A stretch of 64,000 bases of DNA from an uncultured Solobacterium sp. GTDB taxonomy: Bacteria > Bacillota_I > Bacilli_A > Erysipelotrichales > Erysipelotrichaceae. The stretch spans positions 1 to 64,000 of the forward strand of contig UQPV01000004.1 of NCBI GenBank assembly GCA_900543035.1, in the 5' to 3' direction. The notes under the pieces are model-generated. The model had not been told where the DNA came from and ran no database searches. It was given only the letters and a program-made list of their open reading frames with translations. Positions 24,336 through 34,306 of the stretch are shown here, in pieces. Position 1 is the first letter of the stretch. Each line of letters begins with the position of its first letter. The position numbers and the translations under genes are program-made.

Positions 24336-25538
24336 ATGAACAGCAGAGATGTAGAGGCCGCGGCGAAGCGCTTGCAGGGCAATATCCATAACGTGAAGGT
24401 GACCAGCTCAAAGACGTTTTCGGCCATGAGCGGATGCGACCTGTTCCTGAAGAGCGAAAACCGGCAGAAGACCGGTTCCTTCAAGGTCAGGGGCGCCTTC
24501 AACAAGCTGGCGCGGCTGAAGGAAGCAGGCAGCACGCGTCCGGTCATCGCGAGCAGCGCGGGCAATCACGCACAGGGGGTAAGCTATGCGAGCGCACAGC
24601 TGGGCATGCAGGCGACGATCGTGATGCCCAAGAGCACGCCGATCGCCAAGGTGATGGCCACCAGAGGATATGGCGCTGAGGTCGTCTTGGCCGGCGACAA
24701 CTATGACGAATGCTATGAAGAGGCGCTGCGCATCCAGCAGGAGCGCGACGCGGTGTTCATTCATCCCTTTGACGATGAGGACGTGATCGCCGGGCAGGGG
24801 ACCATTGCCTATGAGATCTGCCGCGATCTGCCCAACGTGGACATGATCGTCGTTCCGGCAGGGGGAGGAGGCCTGCTGGCCGGCATCAGCTTCTACGCGA
24901 AGCAGATCAATCCCCGCATCAAGATCGTCGGCGTGCAGGCTGAGGGCGCGGACGCCATCGTGCGTTCCTTCCGCAGCGGGAAGCATTGTTCGACGGACAC
25001 CGTGAATACGATCGCGGACGGCATCGCGGTCATGAACCCGGGAGAGAAGACGGTAGCGCTCATCCAGGAGAACGTGGATGAGATGGTGACGGTCAGCGAT
25101 GATGAGATCGCTTCTACGATCCTGCTGCTGCTGGAGCGGGAAAAGCAGGTGGTGGAACCGGCCGGCGCATGTTCGCTGGCGGCGGTGCTCAATCACAAGA
25201 TCGATGTCGCGGACAAACGAGTCGTCTGTGTCCTTTCCGGAGGAAACATCGATGTGTCCTTCATTCACAAGGTCGTGGAAAAGGGCCTGGTGACCAGAGG
25301 ACGGAACATGAAATTTAAGACGCCGATGCTCGATGTGCCGGGATCGCTGGAAAAGATCGCGGGCATCCTGCATGAGGTCAATGCCAATATCATCGAAGTG
25401 CGGTATGACCGCATTTCAGCGGATCTGAACCTGAATGAGACCATCATCCATATGGGGGTCGAGGTCAGCAGCAAGGAGCATGGCGAGGCGATGATCCGTG
25501 AACTGAGGGCGAACGGCTATGATGTGACATTGGAGTAA
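24336..25538 (+). CDS. ilvA: threonine ammonia-lyase (threonine dehydratase)
   Basis: 400 residues, PLP fold II. Deaminates threonine to 2-oxobutanoate, the committed step to isoleucine. The PLP Lys is in KTGSFKVRGAF (K50); the glycine-rich phosphate loop PAGGGGLLAG starts near residue 174. A C-terminal ACT-like domain of about 75 residues (TPMLDVPGSLEKIAGILHEV) suggests allosteric control. By length it resembles the short Firmicutes/TdcB form, but its place at the head of ilvBNCD and under the Ile/Val attenuator argues for a biosynthetic role. RBS AGGAGGGG. Confidence 0.92.
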   Translation: MNSRDVEAAAKRLQGNIHNVKVTSSKTFSAMSGCDLFLKSENRQKTGSFKVRGAFNKLARLKEAGSTRPVIASSAGNHAQGVSYASAQLGMQATIVMPKSTPIAKVMATRGYGAEVVLAGDNYDECYEEALRIQQERDAVFIHPFDDEDVIAGQGTIAYEICRDLPNVDMIVVPAGGGGLLAGISFYAKQINPRIKIVGVQAEGADAIVRSFRSGKHCSTDTVNTIADGIAVMNPGEKTVALIQENVDEMVTVSDDEIASTILLLLEREKQVVEPAGACSLAAVLNHKIDVADKRVVCVLSGGNIDVSFIHKVVEKGLVTRGRNMKFKTPMLDVPGSLEKIAGILHEVNANIIEVRYDRISADLNLNETIIHMGVEVSSKEHGEAMIRELRANGYDVTLE

Positions 25539-25553
25539 AGGAGGAAGACACGG

Positions 25554-27221
25554 ATGAAGATGAATGGTTCACAGATACTGATACAGTCTCTGATCGACCA
25601 GGGAGTGGATACGATATTCGGTTATCCCGGCGGATCAGTGCTGAACATTTACGATGCATTATATGAGAAGAGCGACGAGATCCGCCATGTGCTGACTTCC
25701 CATGAGCAGGGGGCGGCGCATGCCGCGGACGGCTATGCGCGCAGCACCGGGAAGACCGGGGTCTGCCTGGCCACCAGCGGCCCGGGAGCGACCAACCTGG
25801 TCACCGGCATCGCGACCGCGTACATGGACAGCGTTCCTGTGGTCGCCATCACCGGCAATGTCTCCAATGATCTGCTGGGCAGAGATTCGTTCCAGGAGGT
25901 GAACATCGCGGGCATCACGATGCCGATCACCAAGCATAATTTCATCGTGCAGCGGGTGGAGGATCTGGCCGCCACGGTGCGCAAGGCGTTCGTGATCGCC
26001 AATTCAGGGCGCAAGGGGCCGGTGCTCATCGACATTCCCAAGGATGTGACCGCAGCGGTCACGGAATATATCCCATTGCCCAAGTACCGCATCCGCAAGC
26101 TGCCCAAGGTGGATGAGGCCAAGTTCGAGGAGGCGATGAACGCCATCAAGGAAGCTAAGCGTCCATTGATCTATTCCGGCGGCGGCATCATCAGCGCCGG
26201 AGCGACCAAGGAGCTGCTCAGCTTCTCCAAGCATATGGATATTCCGATCACCACGAGCATGATGGGCCTGTCTTCCGTGCCGTATGATTATGATCTGTAT
26301 CTGGGCATGATCGGCATGCATGGCACGCCGGTGGCCAACTATGCGACGCTCAACACGGATCTGATCATCGCGATCGGCGCGCGTTTCTCTGATCGTGTGG
26401 CAGGCAATCGTGAGGAATTTGGCAAGAATGCCAAGATCATCCATTTTGACATCGACGCGTCGGAGATCTCCAAGAACGTGCATTCGGATATGGCCATCGT
26501 GGGAGATGCCAAATACATCCTGAAGCACATGATCGAGCGGATGCCGGAGACACGCCATAAGGAGTGGACCGACACGCTGAAGGATTTTAAGACGAAGCTT
26601 GGTCTGCCTAAGCCGAAGGAGGGGGACGCGGTCGATCCGCGCGATCTGGCCTTGACGCTGCATCAGATCGTCGGCGAGGATGCGATCATCGTCACCGATG
26701 TCGGCCAGCATCAGATGATCATGGCACAGTATTATCAATTCACCCGCCCGCGCAGCTTCGTGAGCTCCTGCGGCTTAGGCACGATGGGATTCGGCATGGG
26801 CGCCGCCATCGGTGCCAAGATCGCCAACCCGAAGCGACCGGTCGTGCTCGTCACGGGGGATGGCAGCTTCCACATGAACATGAACGAGCTGGCCACCGCG
26901 GTCAGCGAGAAGCTGCCGATCGTCGTGCTCATCTTCAACAATCATGTGCTGGGCATGGTGCGCCAGTGGCAGACGCTGTTTTATGAGCACCGTTACTCTA
27001 ATACGACGATCGACCGCGCCACCGACTATGTGAAGCTGGCGGAGGCGTTTGGCGGAAAGGGCCTGCGCATCAAGAACCGCTATGATATCGAACCGGTCAT
27101 GAAGGAGGCCATGCACAGCGATACCGTCTGTGTCGTCGACTGCTGGATTGACAAGGATGACTGTGTCTATCCGATCATCCCGCCGGGAAAAGGTGCGAAG
27201 GACATCATCATCGGAAACTAA
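25554..27221 (+). CDS. ilvB: acetolactate synthase large (catalytic) subunit
   Basis: 555 residues, TPP enzyme. Condenses pyruvate with pyruvate or 2-oxobutanoate. GVDTIFGYPGGSVLNIYDAL with the catalytic Glu in the following helix (HEQGAAHAADGYAR), FAD-type middle domain, and TPP-binding GDGSFHMNMNELATAV through IFNNHVLGMVRQWQ. Start ATG 25554 after AAAGGAGGAAGACACGG, 15 bases after ilvA. Pairs with the downstream regulatory subunit. Confidence 0.95.
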   Translation: MKMNGSQILIQSLIDQGVDTIFGYPGGSVLNIYDALYEKSDEIRHVLTSHEQGAAHAADGYARSTGKTGVCLATSGPGATNLVTGIATAYMDSVPVVAITGNVSNDLLGRDSFQEVNIAGITMPITKHNFIVQRVEDLAATVRKAFVIANSGRKGPVLIDIPKDVTAAVTEYIPLPKYRIRKLPKVDEAKFEEAMNAIKEAKRPLIYSGGGIISAGATKELLSFSKHMDIPITTSMMGLSSVPYDYDLYLGMIGMHGTPVANYATLNTDLIIAIGARFSDRVAGNREEFGKNAKIIHFDIDASEISKNVHSDMAIVGDAKYILKHMIERMPETRHKEWTDTLKDFKTKLGLPKPKEGDAVDPRDLALTLHQIVGEDAIIVTDVGQHQMIMAQYYQFTRPRSFVSSCGLGTMGFGMGAAIGAKIANPKRPVVLVTGDGSFHMNMNELATAVSEKLPIVVLIFNNHVLGMVRQWQTLFYEHRYSNTTIDRATDYVKLAEAFGGKGLRIKNRYDIEPVMKEAMHSDTVCVVDCWIDKDDCVYPIIPPGKGAKDIIIGN

Positions 27222-27232
27222 GGGGGAAGCAT

Positions 27233-27724
27233 ATGGAACGAAATGTATTATCGCTGCTGGTCGCCAACCATTTCGGCGTGTTGACCAGAGTGACCAATTT
27301 GTTTGGCCAGCGTGGGTTCAATATCGATTCGCTGGCGGTGGGAGAGACGGAAAATCCGCGCTTCTCCCGCATCACGATCACCACGCATGGCGATGAGCGC
27401 GTGATCAATCAGATCAAGCTGCAGCTGGCCAAGCTGGAGGATGTGAAGGCCGTGGTGGAGATCCCGGAAGAGCAGCTGTTCATCCGGGAGGTCGTATTGA
27501 TCAAGGCAGAGCCGAAGAAGGCGCAGATGGAAGCGTTCGAGCAGGCCGTGTCTGATTTCGGCGGACGGCTGCAGATCGTGGAAGGCGATGTGTATGTGAT
27601 CGAGCTCACCGATACGCCGGACAGCATCAACTACTTCATCGAAGAGCTTCAGGACTTCCATATCCGGGAGATCAGCCGCACCGGCGGCGTGGCGCTGGAG
27701 CTGTCGAGGGAGACCGTATACTGA
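27233..27724 (+). CDS. ilvN: acetolactate synthase small (regulatory) subunit
   Basis: 163 residues. N-terminal ACT domain (LSLLVANHFGVLTRVTNLFG, RGFNIDSLAVGETE) that binds valine for feedback inhibition, and a C-terminal domain (KAEPKKAQMEAFEQAVSDFGG, ISRTGGVALEL). Also called ilvH in many genomes. Eleven bases after ilvB, RBS AAGGGGGAAGC. Confidence 0.94.
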   Translation: MERNVLSLLVANHFGVLTRVTNLFGQRGFNIDSLAVGETENPRFSRITITTHGDERVINQIKLQLAKLEDVKAVVEIPEEQLFIREVVLIKAEPKKAQMEAFEQAVSDFGGRLQIVEGDVYVIELTDTPDSINYFIEELQDFHIREISRTGGVALELSRETVY

Positions 27725-27751
27725 TATTACCGCACCCATGTGCGTTAATAT
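27724..27751 (+). other. intercistronic hairpin between ilvN and ilvC
   Basis: ATATTACCGCAC-CCAT-GTGCGTTAATAT: 12-bp stem with one mismatch and no T tract. Probably an mRNA-processing or stability element giving ilvC its own stoichiometry, rather than a terminator. Confidence 0.5.
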
Positions 27752-27770
27752 AGATGAGGAAAACAGTTAG

Positions 27771-28784
<1,014 letters not shown>

Positions 28785-28808
28785 ACGATTGGAAATCAGG
28801 TGAATACA

Positions 28809-30473
28809 ATGAGCAGACCAAGTGACAGAGTATTAAAAGGAGATGCCTGCGCACCGCAGCGTTCGCTGTTCTATGCGCTGGGCCTGACCCAGGAGGAGCT
28901 GGAGCGTCCGCTGATCGCCGTGGTCAGCGCCCACAGCGAGATCGTGCCGGGACATCTGCATCTGGATAAGATCACGGATGCGGTGAAGGCCGGCATCCGC
29001 ATGGCGGGCGGGACACCGATCATGGTGCCGGCCATCGGTGTATGCGATGGTATCGCGATGGGCCATATCGGCATGAAGTATTCGCTCGCCTCCCGCGAGC
29101 TGATCGCGGACAGCGTGGAAACGATGCTCAACGCCCATGGCTTTGACGGCGCGGTGCTCGTGCCCAACTGCGATAAGATCGTGCCAGGCATGCTGATGGG
29201 GGCGCTGCGCGTCAACATCCCGGCCGTCGTCATGAGCGGCGGCGCGATGCTGCCAGGTAATGACCGCGGCAAGGACATGAGCCTTTCGACGATGTTTGAG
29301 GCCGTCGGCGCCAAGAAAGCCGGGCTGATCGATCAGGATGAGCTCACCTATATCGAGCAGAACGCCTGCCCGGGCTGCGGTTCCTGCTCCGGCATGTTCA
29401 CGGCCAACTCCATGAACTGCCTGTGCGAAGTGCTGGGCATCGCCCTTCCGGGAAACGGCACCATTCCGGCCGTGTACTCCGGCCGCATGCAGCTGGCCAA
29501 GAAAGCCGGCATGGCCGTGATGGACATGGTGGAGAAGGGCATCCGGCCGCGCGACATCGTCAACGAACAGGCGCTGCGCAACGGTCTGGCCTGTGATATG
29601 GCGCTTGGCTGCTCATCCAATACCGTGCTGCATCTGCTTGCCATCGCAAAGGAAGCGCAGGTCGAGCTCGACCTCAACGTCATCAATGAGATCTCGCAGT
29701 CCACACCAAATCTGTGCAAGCTGGCCCCTGCCGGACCGGATCATATCGTCGATCTGTATCGCGCCGGCGGTGTCCAGGCAGTGATGAAGGAGCTGCAGAA
29801 GAAAGGCCTCATCGATGATACGCTGATGACCGTCACCGGCAAGACGATCCGGGAAAACCTGGAACAGGCAAAGAATCTCGATCATCACATCATCAAAGAT
29901 ATCGAGAGCCCGAATTCGCCGACCGGCGGCATCGCCGTCCTCTTTGGAAACATCGCACCGAAGGGCTGCGTCGTCAAACGCAGCGCCGTGGATCCCGCCA
30001 TGCTCAAGCATACCGGCCCGGCGCGTGTCTTTGACAGCGAGGAAGAAGCCATCGAGGCGATCTATGATGGTAAGATCGTCAAAGGGGATGTGGTGGTCAT
30101 CCGCTACGAAGGGCCGAAGGGCGGTCCAGGCATGCGGGAGATGCTCAACCCGACCAGCGCGCTGGCCGGCATGAAGCTGGACAAGGATGTCGCGCTGATC
30201 ACCGACGGCCGGTTCTCCGGCGCAACCAGAGGCGCGGCCATCGGCCATGTCTCTCCGGAGGCGGCATCATGCGGACCGATCGCCGTCATCCGCGAAGGCG
30301 AGCTGATCGACATCGACATCAACGCAGGAACGATCGATCTGCGGATCAGCGAGGAAGAGATGCAGAAGCGCCTTGGCGAATGGAAGCCATTGGAGCCGAA
30401 GGTCAAGGGCGGCTGGCTGGAACGCTATGCCCGTCTGGTTTCCTCTGCCGATGAAGGCGCAGTGCTGAAATGA
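28809..30473 (+). CDS. ilvD: dihydroxy-acid dehydratase
   Basis: 554 residues, the family norm. Iron-sulfur enzyme converting dihydroxy acids to the 2-oxo acid precursors of valine and isoleucine. Cluster Cys in [11 protein letters not shown] and [34 protein letters not shown] at the N-terminus. ATG 28809 is preferred to GTG 28800, which lies within its ribosome site AGGTGA. Last gene of the operon; no leu genes or aminotransferase follow, so leucine genes must be elsewhere. Confidence 0.95.
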   Translation: MSRPSDRVLKGDACAPQRSLFYALGLTQEELERPLIAVVSAHSEIVPGHLHLDKITDAVKAGIRMAGGTPIMVPAIGVCDGIAMGHIGMKYSLASRELIADSVETMLNAHGFDGAVLVPNCDKIVPGMLMGALRVNIPAVVMSGGAMLPGNDRGKDMSLSTMFEAVGAKKAGLIDQDELTYIEQNACPGCGSCSGMFTANSMNCLCEVLGIALPGNGTIPAVYSGRMQLAKKAGMAVMDMVEKGIRPRDIVNEQALRNGLACDMALGCSSNTVLHLLAIAKEAQVELDLNVINEISQSTPNLCKLAPAGPDHIVDLYRAGGVQAVMKELQKKGLIDDTLMTVTGKTIRENLEQAKNLDHHIIKDIESPNSPTGGIAVLFGNIAPKGCVVKRSAVDPAMLKHTGPARVFDSEEEAIEAIYDGKIVKGDVVVIRYEGPKGGPGMREMLNPTSALAGMKLDKDVALITDGRFSGATRGAAIGHVSPEAASCGPIAVIREGELIDIDINAGTIDLRISEEEMQKRLGEWKPLEPKVKGGWLERYARLVSSADEGAVLK

Positions 30474-30479
30474 CCGATC

Positions 30480-30509
30480 AGGGGCAGTCACGCAGACTGC
30501 CTCTTTTTC
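30480..30509 (+). terminator. intrinsic terminator of the ilv operon
   Basis: GGGCAGTC/GACTGCCT stem with a 5-base loop followed by CTTTTT. Confidence 0.85.
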
Positions 30510-30545
30510 TGTTGAAAAGATTCATCAGAAGTTCAGAATGAACGG

Positions 30546-30574
30546 TTTACAAAATTGCGGACCGGCTTTAAGAT
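30546..30574 (+). promoter_or_regulatory. promoter of lipoprotein gene
   Basis: TTTACA, 17-base spacer, TAAGAT, 29 bases before ATG 30603. Confidence 0.65.
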
Positions 30575-30602
30575 AAAGATATTTGAAAGGCGGAAAGACA
30601 AG

Positions 30603-31238
30603 ATGAGACGTGAGGGATTTCTAGTCGTGGCATTGAGCGCGGCACTGTGCGGATGCAGCGGGGAAGTACAGGAGCAGCCGGCAGCGGCGGCCGATTATGA
30701 AGGCTATGCGGCAGTGATCGCACAGCTGGATGAGGTGCAGAGCTATCGGGTGAGCACGGTTTCCACAGACGAAGACTACGGGGAAGATTATGCTTATGAA
30801 GAGCGCAGCGAGACAACGGTGAGCGTGGGCGAAGAAGGAGACAGCGCGAGCGAGACGACGATGTCGTATCATGTGTATGAAGATGGGACGAGCAAAGACG
30901 TGACCTGCAGTTCTTCAGAGCTGGAAGGCAGCGGTCAGGAAGAGAGCTGCGCGCTCGTGCATTCCTATGAAAACGGTGTCCGGACATACAGTGACGGCTA
31001 CGAGGACGAGACGGCACAGCGCATGTCCCAGCAGTATTTCATGATGATGGATAATTTGGAAGATGCGCAGTTCACGCTGGAAGGCGACACCTGGACGATC
31101 AGCGGGGAGAGCGATGCGGGCAATGCATATACCGCGACGCTGCGCGTCGACGAGGATGGCATGCCGAAGATCTTTACGTATGCTTATGACGGCCTGGGAC
31201 TGAGCATGGAACGGACGATTTCTGACATTGTCCGCTAG
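30603..31238 (+). CDS. lipoprotein of unknown function
   Basis: 211 residues. Signal peptide with lipobox ALCGC (Cys near residue 18), then an acidic Ser/Glu/Tyr-rich domain. The pattern of alternating strands (TTMSYHVYEDGTSKDVTC; EGDTWTISGESDAGNAYTA) resembles LppX/LolA-like or DUF-type lipoproteins that measure or carry lipids, but no family is certain. Start ATG 30603 chosen for the signal peptide, with AAAGGCGG upstream. Single gene with its own promoter. Confidence 0.75.
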   Translation: MRREGFLVVALSAALCGCSGEVQEQPAAAADYEGYAAVIAQLDEVQSYRVSTVSTDEDYGEDYAYEERSETTVSVGEEGDSASETTMSYHVYEDGTSKDVTCSSSELEGSGQEESCALVHSYENGVRTYSDGYEDETAQRMSQQYFMMMDNLEDAQFTLEGDTWTISGESDAGNAYTATLRVDEDGMPKIFTYAYDGLGLSMERTISDIVR

Positions 31239-31305
31239 CTTGGACACGATCTTTACCGTGTTGATCAGCCTGATGCCGTCTTCAGCGCTTCTTTGCGAGA
31301 GAAGA

Positions 31306-31334
31306 TTGACAGCGTGCTGTGCACTGTCTATAAT
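31306..31334 (+). promoter_or_regulatory. perfect consensus promoter of marR-type operon
   Basis: TTGACA, 17-base spacer, TATAAT: full match to the sigma-A consensus. Predicted start at about 31341, in the centre of the operator below. Confidence 0.88.
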
Positions 31335-31336
31335 TA

Positions 31337-31350
31337 GTTTGAATTCAAAC
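31337..31350. promoter_or_regulatory. palindromic operator for the MarR regulator
   Basis: GTTTGAATTCAAAC, a perfect 14-base palindrome two bases after the -10 box and covering the predicted start. Occupation would block the strong promoter, so autorepression by the adjacent MarR protein is likely. Confidence 0.7.
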
Positions 31351-31366
31351 AAAAAGGAGGGACAGG

Positions 31367-31792
31367 ATGCTGGAAGAAGAATTGCATTTTCAATTGCTGA
31401 GGAGCTTTCACTTCAGCAACCGCGCCATCGTTGCGCAGACGTCTCAGCTGAAGCTGATGCCGGGACAGCCGAAGATCCTGCTGTATCTGCTTGAGCATGA
31501 TGGGGCGATGGCCAGGGAGATCACTGAGGGATGTGTGCTGGACAAATCGACGGTGACATCGCTGCTGGCCAGGATGGCACAGCTGGGGCTGATCGTCCGC
31601 CGTCCTCATGAGCGCGACCGGCGCGCCGCCATGACCTATCTTACGGAAAAAGGGCGTGCGCTCGCCGAAGAAGTCCATGACATCTGCCGGCGCAGCGATG
31701 AGCGTGCACTGCGCGGCATCGATGCGCAGGAACGTCAGACGCTGGTGCGTTTGCTCAGACAGGTCAGCGCCAATCTGGAGGAGCCGGCATGA
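31367..31792 (+). CDS. MarR-family transcriptional regulator
   Basis: 141 residues. Winged helix: GAMAREITEGCVLDKSTVTSLLARM (recognition helix), wing PHERDRRAAMTYLTEKGR. Start ATG 31367 follows AAAAAGGAGGGACAGG. Overlaps the downstream membrane gene by ATGA (31789-31792). Probably represses its own operon through the palindrome at 31337. Confidence 0.88.
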   Translation: MLEEELHFQLLRSFHFSNRAIVAQTSQLKLMPGQPKILLYLLEHDGAMAREITEGCVLDKSTVTSLLARMAQLGLIVRRPHERDRRAAMTYLTEKGRALAEEVHDICRRSDERALRGIDAQERQTLVRLLRQVSANLEEPA

Positions 31793-32439
31793 GCCGCCAG
31801 ATTGAGAGGCTGGTCTGGTTTTCGGCCGGGATCCTCATCAACTCCTTTGGCATCGTGCTGATCACCAAAGGAGCCTTAGGCACTTCGCAGATCTCCAGCA
31901 TCCCGTATGTGCTCAGCCTGCAGATGCCTTTCATCAGCTTTGGCATGTTCTCATTCATCATGAACATGGTGTATATCGTCTTGCAGGCCCTGCTGCTCAG
32001 GAGACAGTTCAAGCCGATCCAGCTGCTGCAGATCGTGGTGAATGTCGTGTTCAGCGCCAGCATCGATGTCTTCATGGCGATGCTTTCGTTCTATGCGCCG
32101 CAGCAGCTGTTCACCCGTGTGCTCAGCGCCATCGCCGGCTGCATCGTGCTCGCTTTCGGCATCAGCGTCGAAGTGGCGCCGGATCTCATCATGGTGCCTG
32201 GTGAAGGCATCGTCGCCGCCATCAGCAAAGTCAGCGGAAGGCGCTTCGGCAGTGTCAAGGTCGTGTTCGATGTGACGCTCATCCTCATCGCGGCGTTGCT
32301 GTCGTGGCTGTTTTTCGGCAATATCGTCGGCGTGGGCGTCGGGACGCTGCTCTCTGCCGTCAGCGTCGGCCAGTTCGTCAATCTCATCAACCGCCATGTG
32401 CCGCTGCTTCAGCATATCCGGGCACTGGCCGAAGAATAG
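31789..32439 (+). CDS. YczE/YitT-like membrane protein (DUF6198 type)
   Basis: 216 residues, five or six membrane helices. The N-terminal GILINSFGIVLITKGALGTS and the VAPDLIMVPGEGIVAAIS segment are characteristic of the YczE/YyaS family of unknown-function membrane proteins. Translationally coupled to the MarR gene, so it is probably the regulated effector, perhaps a transporter. Confidence 0.75.
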   Translation: MSRQIERLVWFSAGILINSFGIVLITKGALGTSQISSIPYVLSLQMPFISFGMFSFIMNMVYIVLQALLLRRQFKPIQLLQIVVNVVFSASIDVFMAMLSFYAPQQLFTRVLSAIAGCIVLAFGISVEVAPDLIMVPGEGIVAAISKVSGRRFGSVKVVFDVTLILIAALLSWLFFGNIVGVGVGTLLSAVSVGQFVNLINRHVPLLQHIRALAEE

Positions 32440-32453
32440 AAAGGGTGTCATTT

Positions 32454-32924
32454 ATGAAGATCAGAAGAGCGCAGATCAAGGATATGGAACGCATCGATGA
32501 GCTGCTCATGCAAGTGGCGATGGTCCATCACCGCGGCCGTCCGGATCTGTTCAAGTATGGAACAAGAAAATATACCGATGAGCAGCTGAAAGCGATCATC
32601 GGTGATGATGAGCGGCCGATCCTGGCTGCGGTGGATGAAGAAGACCGACTGCTGGGCTATGCGTTCTGCATCTTCCAGCAGCACATCGGCGACAATATCC
32701 TGACCGACATCAAGACATTATACATCGATGATCTGTGCGTAGATGAAAAGTTGCGCGGCCAGCACATCGGATCAGCGCTGTACGAGGCCGCCAAGCAGTA
32801 CGCCAGAGCGCATGGCTGTTACAACCTCACGCTCAATGTGTGGAGCTGCAACGAAGCAGCGATGAAGTTTTACGAATCCTGCGGCCTGAAACCGCAGAAG
32901 GTCGGCATGGAGACCATATTATAA
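32454..32924 (+). CDS. GNAT-family N-acetyltransferase
   Basis: 156 residues. GNAT fold with acetyl-CoA loop VDEKLRGQHIGSALYEAA and C-terminal NVWSCNEAAMKFYESCGL. Substrate unknown; the second half resembles RimI-like enzymes. ATG 32454, RBS AAGGGTG, 14 bases after the membrane gene, so it may belong to the MarR operon. Accessory DNA begins right after it. Confidence 0.85.
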   Translation: MKIRRAQIKDMERIDELLMQVAMVHHRGRPDLFKYGTRKYTDEQLKAIIGDDERPILAAVDEEDRLLGYAFCIFQQHIGDNILTDIKTLYIDDLCVDEKLRGQHIGSALYEAAKQYARAHGCYNLTLNVWSCNEAAMKFYESCGLKPQKVGMETIL

Positions 32925-32970
32925 AGAATGAGCCGCAGGAATCTGATCCGGTCCCTGTCAAGTGGACACA

Positions 32971-32979
32971 TTAAATAAG
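32971..32979 (+). repeat. left target-site duplication of the insertion sequence
   Basis: TTAAATAAG, repeated exactly at 34158-34166. Confidence 0.9.
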
Positions 32980-34157
32980 CACGCAAATCAATTTTCCAAA
33001 AAGCCAAAAAGATGATACAGTAAATGCATGAAGAAAAATGGAATTACAGAGTACTTTGAAGAAGTAGAAACAGAAGAAGAATACAACGGATATTTTTGCC
33101 GTATCCCCGATGTCATCACGATCGTCATCTTAGGCAGCATGTGCGGTTTGCGAAATATAAGCCAGATTCATCAGTGGGCCGCAAGCGACAGAGTAAGCAG
33201 CTTTTTGAAGGAGCGTTTTGGAATTGAACATGTACCCTGCTATTACTGGATCCTCTGCATGCTGAAGATGATCAAAACGGAAACGCTCAATGAGTGCTTC
33301 ATGAATTGGGTCGTTTCATTTCTGCCTGAAAAAGTAAGAGATCTGACCATCTCGCTTGATGGAAAGACCATTTGTTCGACAAATCGGATATCGAAAATGG
33401 ACAGCCCCCTGCATATCATCAGTGCGCAGATTTCTGAACTCGGCCTCACGTTGGCGCAGCGGAGCACGGATGAGAAAAGCAATGAGATCCCGGCAGTACA
33501 GGAGTTATTGAATGCATTGCATATCGAAGGCCAGATGATCACAGCAGATGCGATGAATTGTCAGAAGGAAACAGCCAAGATCATCGTAGAACAGAAAGCC
33601 GATTATCTGTTATGCGCAAAAGATAACCAACCAGCATTGAAAAAGGATATCGAAGCATACGTACAAGATAAAGAACTGCGTGAGAAGATGGATGCGCTGG
33701 TGAAGACAGAAAAGAATTACGGACGAATAGAGACGAGAAGCGCGTATGTGACATCAGATATCGAATGGTTGGAACAAGGAAAAAACTGGAAGAATCTGAA
33801 GAGCATAGGAGCGATCCATACAGAATTTAAAAGCGCGAAAGGGCAGAGCAGCGAGTGGCATTACTATATAAGCAGTCGGGACTTAAGTGCGAAAGAACTG
33901 TTGCATCATGCGCGCATGGAATGGTCGGTAGAAACGATGCACTGGCTGTTGGACGTACATTTTGAAGAAGATTGGTGCCGGATAGAAGATAAGAAGGTGC
34001 AGCAGCACCTGAATATGTTCAGGAAAGCAGCGATCAATCTGATCAAACAGTATAAGACAAGGAGCAAATCAAAGAAGCCGATCTCTCATATCATGCTAGA
34101 ATGTTTGATCGATGATTCGGTTATTTTAAAGGTCATTTCTGAAAATTGATTTGCGTG
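32980..34157 (+). mobile_element. complete ISAs1-type insertion sequence, 1178 bp
   Basis: Bounded by perfect 17-base inverted repeats: CACGCAAATCAATTTTC at 32980-32996 and its complement at 34141-34157, flanked by a 9-base target duplication. One transposase gene fills it; its stop codon lies inside the right repeat. GC is clearly lower than in neighbouring chromosomal genes. Intact ends and open frame suggest recent insertion and possible activity. Confidence 0.93.
33028..34149 (+). CDS. ISAs1-family transposase
   Basis: 373 residues, DDE transposase. First Asp in TISLDGKTI, second in MITADAMNCQKETA, and the Glu region VETMHWLLDVHFEEDWCR, a modified form of the family's HWxIENxLHWxLDVxFxED motif. 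Full length for the family with no frameshift. No clear ribosome site. AT-rich codon use unlike its neighbours. Confidence 0.92.
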   Translation: MKKNGITEYFEEVETEEEYNGYFCRIPDVITIVILGSMCGLRNISQIHQWAASDRVSSFLKERFGIEHVPCYYWILCMLKMIKTETLNECFMNWVVSFLPEKVRDLTISLDGKTICSTNRISKMDSPLHIISAQISELGLTLAQRSTDEKSNEIPAVQELLNALHIEGQMITADAMNCQKETAKIIVEQKADYLLCAKDNQPALKKDIEAYVQDKELREKMDALVKTEKNYGRIETRSAYVTSDIEWLEQGKNWKNLKSIGAIHTEFKSAKGQSSEWHYYISSRDLSAKELLHHARMEWSVETMHWLLDVHFEEDWCRIEDKKVQQHLNMFRKAAINLIKQYKTRSKSKKPISHIMLECLIDDSVILKVISEN

Positions 34158-34166
34158 TTAAATAAG
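34158..34166 (+). repeat. right target-site duplication of the insertion sequence
   Basis: TTAAATAAG, identical to 32971-32979. Confidence 0.9.
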
Positions 34167-34177
34167 TGAAATGAATT

Positions 34178-34208
34178 ACCCAATTGGCATCATGCTGATT
34201 GGGTTTTA
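34178..34208 (+). terminator. probable terminator in the accessory patch
   Basis: ACCCAAT/ATTGGGT stem followed by TTTATT. The insertion sequence landed just before it. The remaining bases to 34298 are AT-rich and hold no recognisable gene. Confidence 0.55.
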
Positions 34209-34298
34209 TTGTTTAAACATTCCGCATAGCGCAAGCCGCAGATATGATGGAAAAACATAGGAATGTCTGTATTTGCATATTTAATATAGATAAATTTA

Positions 34299-34306
34299 AA
34301 AGTTTA
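34299..34306 (+). repeat. left 8-base duplication of MITE-like element
   Basis: AAAGTTTA, repeated at 34439-34446. Confidence 0.75.

Noticed and set aside
32957..32969. TGTCAAGTGGACA as the end of another insertion sequence
   Set aside because: Resembles some insertion-sequence ends, but no matching opposite end or transposase remnant was found nearby.
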